The notes beneath the pieces are model-generated. The model ran no database searches, was not told the origin of the DNA, and was given only the letters and a program-made list of their open reading frames with translations. A program made the translations under genes and the position numbers. 29,763 nucleotides of DNA, from positions 1 to 29,763 of the forward strand of contig JBHAZV010000008.1 in the NCBI GenBank assembly GCA_041781135.1, in the 5' to 3' direction. Numbering within the stretch: position 1 is the first letter of the stretch; the number at the start of each line of letters is the position of its first letter. Origin of the DNA: JAUMXJ01 sp041781135. Its GTDB lineage: Bacteria > Bacillota > Clostridia > Peptostreptococcales > Acidaminobacteraceae. Positions 24,288 to 29,763 of the stretch are shown in pieces.

Positions 24288-25772
24288 TCAGTGTGTGTTA
24301 AGCCAGCGCGACTTACTCTCGATCAATTTATTAAGTATCGGCGATTCACCGCCCTTTACGCTGCAAAGATGATTCTGCAAATATTTTAGATCGTTATATG
24401 TCAAAGTTCTATAATCATATCTCCTAAAAATTCCGCTTCCGTCTATAAGATAATGAAGATCGCCATCCTCCCTTATCCATGCCTCTCCTATAAATTCTAT
24501 GCCCCTGAGAAGCTTGTCGCCGCACTGTTCATAGCGCGTATCGCCCGTAATCTCAAACGCTTTGTAAAACATACTGATAACTGATAACTGATGATTAAGC
24601 GATGTATGATTATAAAGAGATATTCCAGAGGCACAGTCATTCTTTACATAGTCCGGTATTAAAAGCGCATCACCTTCGCTTAAGCCACCTGTTGCAATGG
24701 CTGCCCGCCCGCTCTTCAAATCGGCGTTTCCGGCGATAGAACCATCCATACCTCGGAAAATTTCCGATGCCGCAACCCCGCATTCGTCTACATACTCTGC
24801 AAAAAAGTCGGCAATCCGCAGCGCGGCGTTCAGATAATATTCTTCACCATATCGCTGAAACGCCCGAAGCAGTACAAGCACGAGGTCGGAATTCCACCTG
24901 TTGTCAAAATAAGGCGCCTCTATTCCATAATCTTCGATGAGCCACGAGCTATCATGCAAAGTTGGAAAATAGCCTTCCTCTATTATCCCGTCAATATGAA
25001 TGTTCAAAAAACACTGACCAAGAATGTACGCAAGCCTGTTGCCTCCCGTAAATACAAAGGCTCGCGCAAGATACGGCGCAGGCGAAGGATAGTATATATC
25101 TTTCAGCCGTTTATCAGGATGCATATAATAGTAACCCCAATACCCCAAAACCGCAGTATTGCTGAGGTCATAGCCCCCGAGCAAACGAGCCTCCGCACTT
25201 TCAAAGTCTATAAGGCGTCTGCTCGAACATACACCCCACATTACATTCCTTGAAGCCTTTTTGGCAGGGAAAGAATATATAATTTCAAAAGAGCCGTCTC
25301 TGCGAACCACCGTCACAGGAAGCGCATTCTCCGATTTTCTTATTAAATTTTTGTAAATATCCTCGAACTGAAATGCCGGAGAGAGCCATAAATCATACTT
25401 CTCCGTTCTCAAAAATACTGTAGTAATCGGCAGTGCGCCGTTTTCAACAGACATAGATACAAGCTGCTTGTCTTTATCATAATAATATACAGTCATACTG
25501 CTGCCCGGCACAAAAAATGAGTTTCTAACATTGTGTGCACCAGTCTTATTATAGATTTCTCTGACAAAAAAATATCCGCCATCGAATTTCATATTTCGCT
25601 GTCTCGACAAATAGTGTTCATTGTCCAGCAAAATTTTTTCGCCTAAATCCGTGACTCTAAAACAAGAGTCATCCAAATCCATTGCGACTGCAATATTAAA
25701 CAAAAACAAGCACGAAACGGCGCAAAGCACAAACAAAAGATTTTTTATCGCATTAAAAAATTTCCGATTCAT
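24288..25772 (-). CDS. secreted protein of unknown function, possible alpha/alpha-barrel fold
   Basis: A 494-residue protein with a signal peptide (hydrophobic 11-28, likely cleavage after AVA at 28-30) and no other membrane segment, so it is exported. The first half (about 35-200) looks beta-rich with many aromatic residues. The second half (about 225-480) has repeated amphipathic helices such as YLNAALRIADFFAEYVDE and YEQCGDKLLRGIEFIGEAW, ending with FRRYDYRTLTYNDLKYL. This layout resembles six-hairpin alpha/alpha barrels of carbohydrate-active enzymes and the C-terminal domain of glucuronyl C5-epimerases, but I cannot identify catalytic residues. GGAGG precedes the ATG. It lies alone between the feo operon and the two-HTH regulator, all on the same strand. 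Confidence 0.6.
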   Translation of the reverse strand: MNRKFFNAIKNLLFVLCAVSCLFLFNIAVAMDLDDSCFRVTDLGEKILLDNEHYLSRQRNMKFDGGYFFVREIYNKTGAHNVRNSFFVPGSSMTVYYYDKDKQLVSMSVENGALPITTVFLRTEKYDLWLSPAFQFEDIYKNLIRKSENALPVTVVRRDGSFEIIYSFPAKKASRNVMWGVCSSRRLIDFESAEARLLGGYDLSNTAVLGYWGYYYMHPDKRLKDIYYPSPAPYLARAFVFTGGNRLAYILGQCFLNIHIDGIIEEGYFPTLHDSSWLIEDYGIEAPYFDNRWNSDLVLVLLRAFQRYGEEYYLNAALRIADFFAEYVDECGVAASEIFRGMDGSIAGNADLKSGRAAIATGGLSEGDALLIPDYVKNDCASGISLYNHTSLNHQLSVISMFYKAFEITGDTRYEQCGDKLLRGIEFIGEAWIREDGDLHYLIDGSGIFRRYDYRTLTYNDLKYLQNHLCSVKGGESPILNKLIESKSRWLNTH

Positions 25773-25790
25773 GTTCGTACCTCCGCTTTT

Positions 25791-25818
25791 AATATATCAA
25801 ACTCAGGCAAAAAAACAA
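25791..25818 (-). promoter_or_regulatory. weak possible promoter of the secreted-protein gene
   Basis: On the minus strand TTGTTT (25818-25813) and TATATT (25796-25791) are 16 bases apart, just before the GGAGG ribosome site. The -35 overlaps the T run of the feo terminator, so the match may be fortuitous. Confidence 0.3.
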
Positions 25819-25847
25819 GAGACGCAGCAGCAGCACTGCGACGCCTC
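25808..25847 (-). terminator. intrinsic terminator of the feo operon
   Basis: On the minus strand GAGGCGTCGCAG pairs with CTGCTGCGTCTC around a short loop (9 Watson-Crick pairs, 2 G-U, 1 mismatch), followed by TTGTTTTTTTG. It starts about 10 bases after the stop of the Cys-rich FeoB-associated gene. Confidence 0.75.
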
Positions 25848-25857
25848 CACATCTGAA

Positions 25858-26031
25858 TCACTTTTTAGGATGACACGACCCGTTCATCGAACAGCCGCCG
25901 CAACCGCAGCCGCAAGATGATTTTCCGTTTTTTTTATTTTTTATCAAACCCCTTACTATCGCAAACACGATTATTAAAAGAACCGTGCTTATTGCGATCG
26001 TACCGATATTTGCCGCAATCCATTCAAACAT
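25858..26031 (-). CDS. FeoB-associated Cys-rich membrane protein
   Basis: A 57-residue protein. MFEWIAANIGTIAIST begins a single membrane helix (about 8-28), followed by a basic KNKKNGK stretch and a cytoplasmic Cys-rich tail with Cys at 40, 42, 44, 47 and 53 (CGCGCGGCSMNGSC). This is the layout of the small Cys-rich proteins encoded next to feoB in many Firmicutes, thought to help ferrous iron entry or handling, perhaps replacing FeoC. AAAGGAG lies 5 bases before the ATG. It starts 27 bases after the feoB stop and is followed by a terminator, making it the last gene of the operon. Confidence 0.88.
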   Translation of the reverse strand: MFEWIAANIGTIAISTVLLIIVFAIVRGLIKNKKNGKSSCGCGCGGCSMNGSCHPKK

Positions 26032-26058
26032 AAAAACTCCTTTGCTTATAAGCGCTGC

Positions 26059-28452
26059 CTAAACGCGCACAGTTTTTGTAAGCTTTGTAGATTCTCTGTA
26101 GGGCTTCAAAAAGAGCATGTACATCATGCCTGCAAAAACAATTATCGCGGCGGCAAGTCCGACAATGTCTATGTTTCCGGTGAAAGCCGAGCCGAATTGA
26201 TATATCATCATCGCGACAAGATATGCAAACACGCACTGATAACCCACAGCGAAAAGCGTCCACTTTGCCGAATTCATTTCGCGTCCAATCGCGCCTATCG
26301 CTGCAAAACACGGCGCGCAGAGCAGATTGAACACAAGGAACGAATAACCCGCAACTAAGCTGAAATTAGCCGCTATCTCTGCCCATTTGCCAGGATAGAG
26401 TATTCCCATTGTTCCTACTATGTTTTCTTTGGCTATAAGACCGGTAATAGACGCGACTGTCGCCTGCCAATTACCCCAGCCGAGCGGCGCAAATATCCAA
26501 GCGATCGCACCGCCGATAGCAGCGAGTATAGATCTGTCAATCTCATCCTCCGCAAGCATCCTGAACCCATCTTCAGTAAATCCAAAATACGTTGCAAACC
26601 AAATGAATATAGTCGAAAGCAGAATAATTGTACCAGCCTTTTTAATGAACGACCAGCCTCTCTCCCATGTAGATCTAAGCACGCCCCCGACAGTCGGCCA
26701 GTGGTATGCAGGAAGCTCCATTACAAATGGGGCAGGATCGCCCGCAAACATTTTTGTCTTTTTCAGCATGATTCCCGAAATAACTATTGCAGCAATTCCT
26801 ACAAAGTATGAAGAAGTCGCCACCCAAGCGCTTCCGCCGAATATCGCACCCGCGACCATGCCAATAAACGGAAGCTTGGCACTGCACGGTATAAATGTAG
26901 TCGTCATAACTGTCATGCGGCGATCGCGCTCATTTTCAATAGTTCTGGAAGCCATTACTCCAGGTATACCGCAGCCTGTGCCAATCAGCATAGGTATAAA
27001 AGATTTACCCGACAGACCGAACTTTCTAAAAATCCTGTCAAGCACAAAAGCAATACGCGCCATATAACCGCAGGATTCGAGGAAAGCGAGGAAGAGGAAC
27101 AGCACAAGCATCTGCGGAACAAAACCAAGCACCGCGCCAACACCGGCAACTATACCGTCAAGTATCAGCGCACTAAGCCATTCGGCAGCGCTTGCCGATT
27201 CGAGCATATTTCCCACAACAACCGGAATTCCGGGCACCCATGTGCCGTACGCCGCAGGATCCGGCTCCTCGCCATATTTGTCGAGAGTTGCAAGGGCGTT
27301 CGCATAATCATCAAGAGTAGCAGTTTCTTCTGTCACCTCAAGCGTTTCTTCGTCCTCCACATAGTAAGGGAAATCTCCTGCAGGCTCGCTGCCGTGCTCT
27401 TCGACATAAAGTTCGTACCCCTCGACTATGAGAGCCGCCTCGCCATACTGTTCTGCCGCAGCGGCGTATTCCGCAGCGCCGTTTCCAAACAAATGCCACC
27501 CGTCGCCAAAGAGGCCGTCGTTCGCCCAATCAGTCGCTGCAAGCCCTACAGTCACCATCGAAACGTAATAAACCAAAAATATTACGGCAGCAAAAATTGG
27601 AAGACCCAGCCAGCGATTCGTTACAATTTTGTCGATTTTATCCGATGTTGAGAGCTGTCCTACATTCTTCTGTTTGTAACAATTTTTGATTATTCCTCCG
27701 ATATATATATACCTTTCATTAGTGATTATAGATTCGGCATCATCGTCAAAATCATGCTCGACCTTTTTTATATCCGCTTCGATATGATCGACAGTGGCCT
27801 TGTCGAGCTTCAGCTGCTCAACGACCTTCTCGTCGCGTTCAAACAGCTTTATTGCATACCAGCGCTGTCTCTCCTCCGGCAAATTGTGAACGGCCGCCTC
27901 TTCGATATGCGCAATAACATGCTCGACAGCTCCTGAGAAAGTATGCATAGGCACGGTCCTGCCGTTTTTTGCCGACTCTACAGCAGCAGCTGCTGCCTCC
28001 ATAACACCGTCGCCTTTAAGTGCGGATACCTGCACCACCTTGCACCCGAGCACTCTTGAAAGTTCTTCGGTATTTATCTTGTCGCCGCGCTTATTTACAA
28101 CATCCATCATGTTTATTGCTACAACCACAGGAATACCAAGTTCCGTAAGCTGAGTAGTCAGGTACAGATTTCTTTCGAGATTTGTGCCGTCGACTATATT
28201 TAGAATAGCGTCCGGTCGTTCGTTTATCAGGTAATTTCTCGCTACAACTTCTTCCAAAGTATACGGCGAAAGTGAATAAATTCCCGGCAGGTCCGTAATC
28301 GTAACTTCCGGATTTTTCTTTAACTTACCTTCTTTTTTCTCGACGGTAACTCCCGGCCAGTTGCCTACATACTGATTTGCGCCGGTGAGCGCATTAAAAA
28401 GCGTGGTCTTACCGCTATTTGGATTACCCGCAAGGGCAATGCGTAAATTCAT
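26059..28452 (-). CDS. feoB: ferrous iron transporter FeoB
   Basis: A 797-residue Fe2+ transporter. The N-terminal G domain has GNPNSGKTT (9-17), DLPGIYSL (54-61), NMMD (114-117) and SALKGDG (143-149); a helical GDI-like region follows (about 165-275), then the membrane part from about 283. The two Gate motifs LESCGYMARIAF and FIPCSAKLPF are present, and GTGCGIPGVMASRTI lies between them. Compared with ordinary FeoB, the outer loop after the first membrane helix carries about 80 extra residues (roughly 322-405), acidic and Ala/Tyr-rich. GAGGAGAG precedes the ATG. A palindrome shared with the operon operator and a small hairpin lie in the 77-base gap before it. Confidence 0.96.
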   Translation of the reverse strand: MNLRIALAGNPNSGKTTLFNALTGANQYVGNWPGVTVEKKEGKLKKNPEVTITDLPGIYSLSPYTLEEVVARNYLINERPDAILNIVDGTNLERNLYLTTQLTELGIPVVVAINMMDVVNKRGDKINTEELSRVLGCKVVQVSALKGDGVMEAAAAAVESAKNGRTVPMHTFSGAVEHVIAHIEEAAVHNLPEERQRWYAIKLFERDEKVVEQLKLDKATVDHIEADIKKVEHDFDDDAESIITNERYIYIGGIIKNCYKQKNVGQLSTSDKIDKIVTNRWLGLPIFAAVIFLVYYVSMVTVGLAATDWANDGLFGDGWHLFGNGAAEYAAAAEQYGEAALIVEGYELYVEEHGSEPAGDFPYYVEDEETLEVTEETATLDDYANALATLDKYGEEPDPAAYGTWVPGIPVVVGNMLESASAAEWLSALILDGIVAGVGAVLGFVPQMLVLFLFLAFLESCGYMARIAFVLDRIFRKFGLSGKSFIPMLIGTGCGIPGVMASRTIENERDRRMTVMTTTFIPCSAKLPFIGMVAGAIFGGSAWVATSSYFVGIAAIVISGIMLKKTKMFAGDPAPFVMELPAYHWPTVGGVLRSTWERGWSFIKKAGTIILLSTIFIWFATYFGFTEDGFRMLAEDEIDRSILAAIGGAIAWIFAPLGWGNWQATVASITGLIAKENIVGTMGILYPGKWAEIAANFSLVAGYSFLVFNLLCAPCFAAIGAIGREMNSAKWTLFAVGYQCVFAYLVAMMIYQFGSAFTGNIDIVGLAAAIIVFAGMMYMLFLKPYRESTKLTKTVRV

Positions 28453-28470
28453 AATTCTCTCCTCACTTCT

Positions 28471-28486
28471 GTTAGCCTATGCTAAC
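28471..28486. promoter_or_regulatory. internal GTTAGC-N4-GCTAAC palindrome upstream of feoB
   Basis: GTTAGC-CTAT-GCTAAC lies 19 bp before the feoB start codon. It has the same arms and spacing as the operator at the main feo promoter (29032-29047). I see no good promoter in this gap, so it may control a weak internal promoter or act as a second binding site. Confidence 0.55.
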
Positions 28487-28503
28487 TGATAATCAAACAA
28501 ATC

Positions 28504-28517
28504 GGGGATTTCTCCCC
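28504..28517 (-). other. small hairpin in the feoA-feoB gap
   Basis: On the RNA strand GGGGA-GAAA-TCCCC is a 5-bp stem closed by a GAAA tetraloop, a stable combination. It lies 13 bases after the stop of the second feoA. It is followed by GATTTGTTTG, too poor in T for a strong terminator; it could protect the feoA message or adjust feoB levels. Confidence 0.4.
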
Positions 28518-28529
28518 CTCAACACTAAA

Positions 28530-28751
28530 CTACTCTACTTCAACCATCTCAGCATCCGCCTTGCGAATGGAGAGCTGATAACCTCGCACCGTCACCTCTA
28601 TCGGATCTCCAAGCGGTGCCACCTTACAAACGCGCACTTCTGCTCCCTTTGTAATACCCATGTCCATTATCCGGCGTTTAACAGCCCCTTCGCCATGGAG
28701 TCTTACAACCTTTACGGTGTCGCCGATCTGCGCGACTCTAAGTGTCTTCAT
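28530..28751 (-). CDS. feoA: FeoA family protein (second of two)
   Basis: A 73-residue SH3-like FeoA protein. AQIGDTVKVVRLHGEGAVKRRIMDMGITKGAEVRVCKVAPLGDP contains the family core: the G-x-x-x-RL stretch, the RRxMDMGI helix and the APLGDP turn. FeoA is a small cytoplasmic partner of FeoB that supports Fe2+ uptake. AAGGAGGAG precedes the ATG. It lies 27 bases after the first feoA and 77 before feoB. Of the two FeoA proteins, this one matches the canonical motif better. Confidence 0.93.
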   Translation of the reverse strand: MKTLRVAQIGDTVKVVRLHGEGAVKRRIMDMGITKGAEVRVCKVAPLGDPIEVTVRGYQLSIRKADAEMVEVE

Positions 28752-28778
28752 ATCTCCTCCTTAATGAATTATGTAAGA

Positions 28779-28991
28779 TCAGATCATTATCTTCTGCGCC
28801 ATTTCCTTGCTTATTGCGATGCGCGATTCCTTGACCCTCACAATGACATTGCCGTTAAGCGTGCTTATCACTGTGACCGCTCCGCCAACGACAAAACCCA
28901 AATTTTCAAGATGATTTTTTACATCCTGGCTACCGCCGACTTTTTTGATTATATTATCCTCTCCTATTGCTGCAAGCGTGAGCGGCATCAT
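28779..28991 (-). CDS. feoA: FeoA family protein (first of two)
   Basis: A 70-residue FeoA-like protein (TLAAIGEDNIIKKVGG, then VKNHLENLGFVVGGAVTVIS and NGNVIVRVKESRIAIS). It keeps the SH3-like pattern but replaces the RRxxDMGI helix with KNHLENLGF and has NGNVIV where APLGDP normally lies, a type found as the leading gene in many Clostridia feo operons. It is the first gene after the operator-controlled promoter. Two adjacent ATG codons follow AGGAGG; the first is used here. A short palindrome CGCCGT-T-ACGGCG (29005-29017) lies in the leader before the ribosome site. Confidence 0.9.
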   Translation of the reverse strand: MMPLTLAAIGEDNIIKKVGGSQDVKNHLENLGFVVGGAVTVISTLNGNVIVRVKESRIAISKEMAQKIMI

Positions 28992-29031
28992 CTTTCCTCC
29001 TAATCGCCGTTACGGCGTTCACCTCAAAACA

Positions 29032-29047
29032 GTTAGCGCTCGCTAAC
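29032..29047. promoter_or_regulatory. palindromic operator of the feo operon, DtxR/IdeR-like
   Basis: GTTAGC-GCTC-GCTAAC lies directly downstream of the feo -10 element, across the transcription start, where a repressor would block the promoter. The half-site (A)GGTTAGC resembles the iron-box TTAGGTTAG of DtxR/IdeR regulators, so an Fe2+-dependent repressor of that family is the likely partner. The regulator gene is not in the window. Confidence 0.7.
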
Positions 29048-29055
29048 CTCATTAT

Positions 29056-29083
29056 ATTATAATCGCATTAGAATATTTGTCAA
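29056..29083 (-). promoter_or_regulatory. promoter of the feo operon
   Basis: On the minus strand TTGACA (29083-29078) is followed after 16 bases by TATAAT (29061-29056); a second overlapping TATAAT lies at 29056-29051. Transcription should start near 29050, at the edge of the operator. Confidence 0.8.
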
Positions 29084-29087
29084 CTGC

Positions 29088-29450
29088 TTAAACATCGTTT
29101 TTTGGGAATGCTATGCTGTATGCCGTTCTTGGGCAAATGGAACACGGGCTTTTGATTTTAAATTTCATGTCAAATAGGGCTGGTGTTTTTGATTTATATT
29201 TTGCCAAAACACTGTGTGTGAGGCGTCGTAGGAGTGTGACGAATTGAGTACAGCGGGGCGAGATTTTGCCATCATTTAACGCTCCAATAACAATTGAACG
29301 CCCATGTTGTCATAAGGCGCGAGCCATAACAAAAGCTTTGAAACGGTAAAATTCATTAGAGCTGGAGCAAGTGTTTTTCCTGAAGATTTCAAACAAAATT
29401 TCGCTGCGACAACCGCTTTGCGAGGCGCGTGGCAAACTTGCGGTATTACA
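29088..29450 (-). other. gene-free stretch with a broken, startless reading frame
   Basis: On the minus strand one frame stays open from 29450 to a TAA at 29088 apart from a single TGA at 29310. The part after the TGA reads QHGRSIVIGALNDGKISPR and continues with a basic, Cys-containing tail, but has no ATG near its beginning and no ribosome site. It may be a decayed coding piece, or a conserved DNA repeat that happens to be open. I do not recognise a family. Otherwise 28992-29677 holds the feo control region, repeat copy A and the Rpn gene promoters. Confidence 0.3.
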
Positions 29451-29516
29451 CTAAATTATAAATTTCGGCAAGAATGAGCCGATTCACCCAAGTATGGCAT
29501 GCGCGAAAAAACAATA
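29407..29516 (+). repeat. dispersed intergenic repeat, copy A
   Basis: Contains in order CGACAACCGCTTTG (29407), ACACTAA (29448), AATTTCGG (29461), AATGAGCC (29473) and ATTCACCCAAGTATGG (from 29482) with TGCGCG following. The first four blocks match copy B (21801-21871, minus) with near-identical spacing, the last matches copies C and D (203-336). This copy therefore joins the two halves seen separately elsewhere. Confidence 0.7.
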
Positions 29517-29556
29517 TATTGCTTGCTATTATTTAGCGCGCTACTGCACAAGCATC

Positions 29557-29585
29557 TTGCGAAAAGCCGCTATTTCAGGTATAAT
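29557..29585 (+). promoter_or_regulatory. distal promoter P1 of the Rpn-family gene
   Basis: TTGCGA (29557-29562) and TATAAT (29580-29585) are 17 bases apart. A transcript from here would contain both arms of the inverted repeat 29623-29670. Confidence 0.5.
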
Positions 29586-29622
29586 CATCACAGAAAAGGG
29601 CAGAAGTTTATTCCATAAATTC

Positions 29623-29670
29623 CCTGGGATATATTGACATATTGTTCCTCTTGTGGTAAAATATCCCAGG
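29623..29670. promoter_or_regulatory. inverted repeat flanking P2 and overlapping the ribosome site
   Basis: CCTGGGATAT (29623-29632) and ATATCCCAGG (29661-29670) are perfect 10-base inverted arms 28 bases apart. The right arm overlaps the first half of AGGAGG (29668-29673), the ribosome site of the next gene. In an RNA that includes both arms the ribosome site would be partly masked. Confidence 0.65.
29634..29662 (+). promoter_or_regulatory. proximal promoter P2 of the Rpn-family gene
   Basis: TTGACA (29634-29639) and TAAAAT (29657-29662) are 17 bases apart, a near-consensus promoter placed between the inverted arms. Transcription should start near 29669, so the RNA would begin at the ribosome site and lack the left arm. 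Confidence 0.8.
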
Positions 29671-29677
29671 AGGTCGG

Positions 29678-29763
29678 ATGAAACGACATAAAAGAAATTA
29701 CAAGGATTCGGTGTTCGTAGATCTTTTCAGCTCCTGCAAGGATTCAAAAAAGAACTTTCTTTC
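29678..29763 (+). CDS. Rpn/PD-(D/E)XK nuclease family protein, 5' part (runs off the window end)
   Basis: Twenty-eight complete codons from ATG 29678. RNYKDSVFVDLFSSCKDSKKNF matches, in two parts (NYKDSVFVDLF then KDSKKNFL), the conserved beginning of the Rpn family, also annotated as PD-(D/E)XK nuclease family transposases, proteins that promote RecA-independent recombination in Enterobacteria. They are usually present in many copies in gut Firmicutes and often decayed. AGGAGG at 29668-29673 lies 4 bases before the ATG. The rest of the gene is outside the window, so intactness is unknown. Confidence 0.75.
   Translation, partial: MKRHKRNYKDSVFVDLFSSCKDSKKNFL

Noticed and set aside
1..29763. 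tRNA, rRNA, CRISPR arrays and complete insertion sequences
   Set aside because: No tRNA T-arm plus acceptor patterns, no rRNA-like stretches, no regularly spaced repeats and no transposase with terminal repeats were found by eye; the only mobile-type gene is the truncated Rpn-family start at the right edge.

Overview
The window looks like a chromosomal segment of an anaerobic, low-to-mid-GC Gram-positive bacterium of the class Clostridia. The Anaerovoracaceae/Mogibacterium-like group is a guess from gene content only. Supporting signs are a trimeric NAD-linked [FeFe] hydrogenase, rubrerythrin, a feo ferrous-iron operon, an endonuclease-type MutL, strong AGGAGG ribosome sites, frequent TTG/GTG starts and sigma-A type promoters. 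I see no rRNA, tRNA, CRISPR array, prophage or intact insertion sequence.

Layout. (1) 1-460: 5' end of a rubrerythrin gene with its promoter, then a gene-free stretch holding an imperfect inverted repeat. (2) 459-2177 (minus): a two-gene ADP-ribosylation unit, a zinc macrodomain hydrolase followed by a class-M type sirtuin. (3) 2337-5810 (plus): a complete TAXI-type TRAP transporter (lipoprotein binding protein, DUF1850 protein, fused permease), closed by a terminator. (4) 5915-7489 (plus): a PII-like protein and a CPA2 cation:proton antiporter. (5) 7506-15416 (minus): one coupled operon, aminotransferase-miaB-mutS-mutL-miaA, joining tRNA A37 modification to mismatch repair; three of the four junctions are 4-base ATGA overlaps. 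(6) 15593-17625 (plus): a second, divergently transcribed aminotransferase and a PAP2 membrane phosphatase. (7) 17692-21514 (minus): hydC-hydB-hydA. (8) 21515-22059: gene-poor, with a leader hairpin, a 25-bp-arm hairpin and a copy of a dispersed repeat. (9) 22060-25772 (minus): a lipoprotein, an unusual regulator with two HTH domains, and a secreted protein of unknown role. (10) 25858-28991 (minus): feoA-feoA-feoB plus a 57-residue Cys-rich FeoB-associated protein, under a promoter with a palindromic operator. (11) 28992-29763: a long gene-poor stretch with repeat material, then the start of an Rpn/PD-(D/E)XK nuclease gene under two promoters.

How the parts fit. Iron acquisition (feo), iron-rich hydrogenase and rubrerythrin suit a fermentative anaerobe that disposes of electrons as H2 and needs protection from oxygen. 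The sirtuin/macrodomain pair probably writes and erases ADP-ribose on a protein, but the usual lipoylated target (GcvH-L) and its ligase are not in the window. The strongest regulatory signals are a palindrome GTTAGC-N4-GCTAAC present twice in the feo operon and once inside mutL, a 39-bp interrupted palindrome in front of the two-HTH regulator, and a promoter placed between the arms of an inverted repeat that overlaps the ribosome site of the Rpn gene. A previously unlisted intergenic repeat family has copies at both ends and in the middle of the window.
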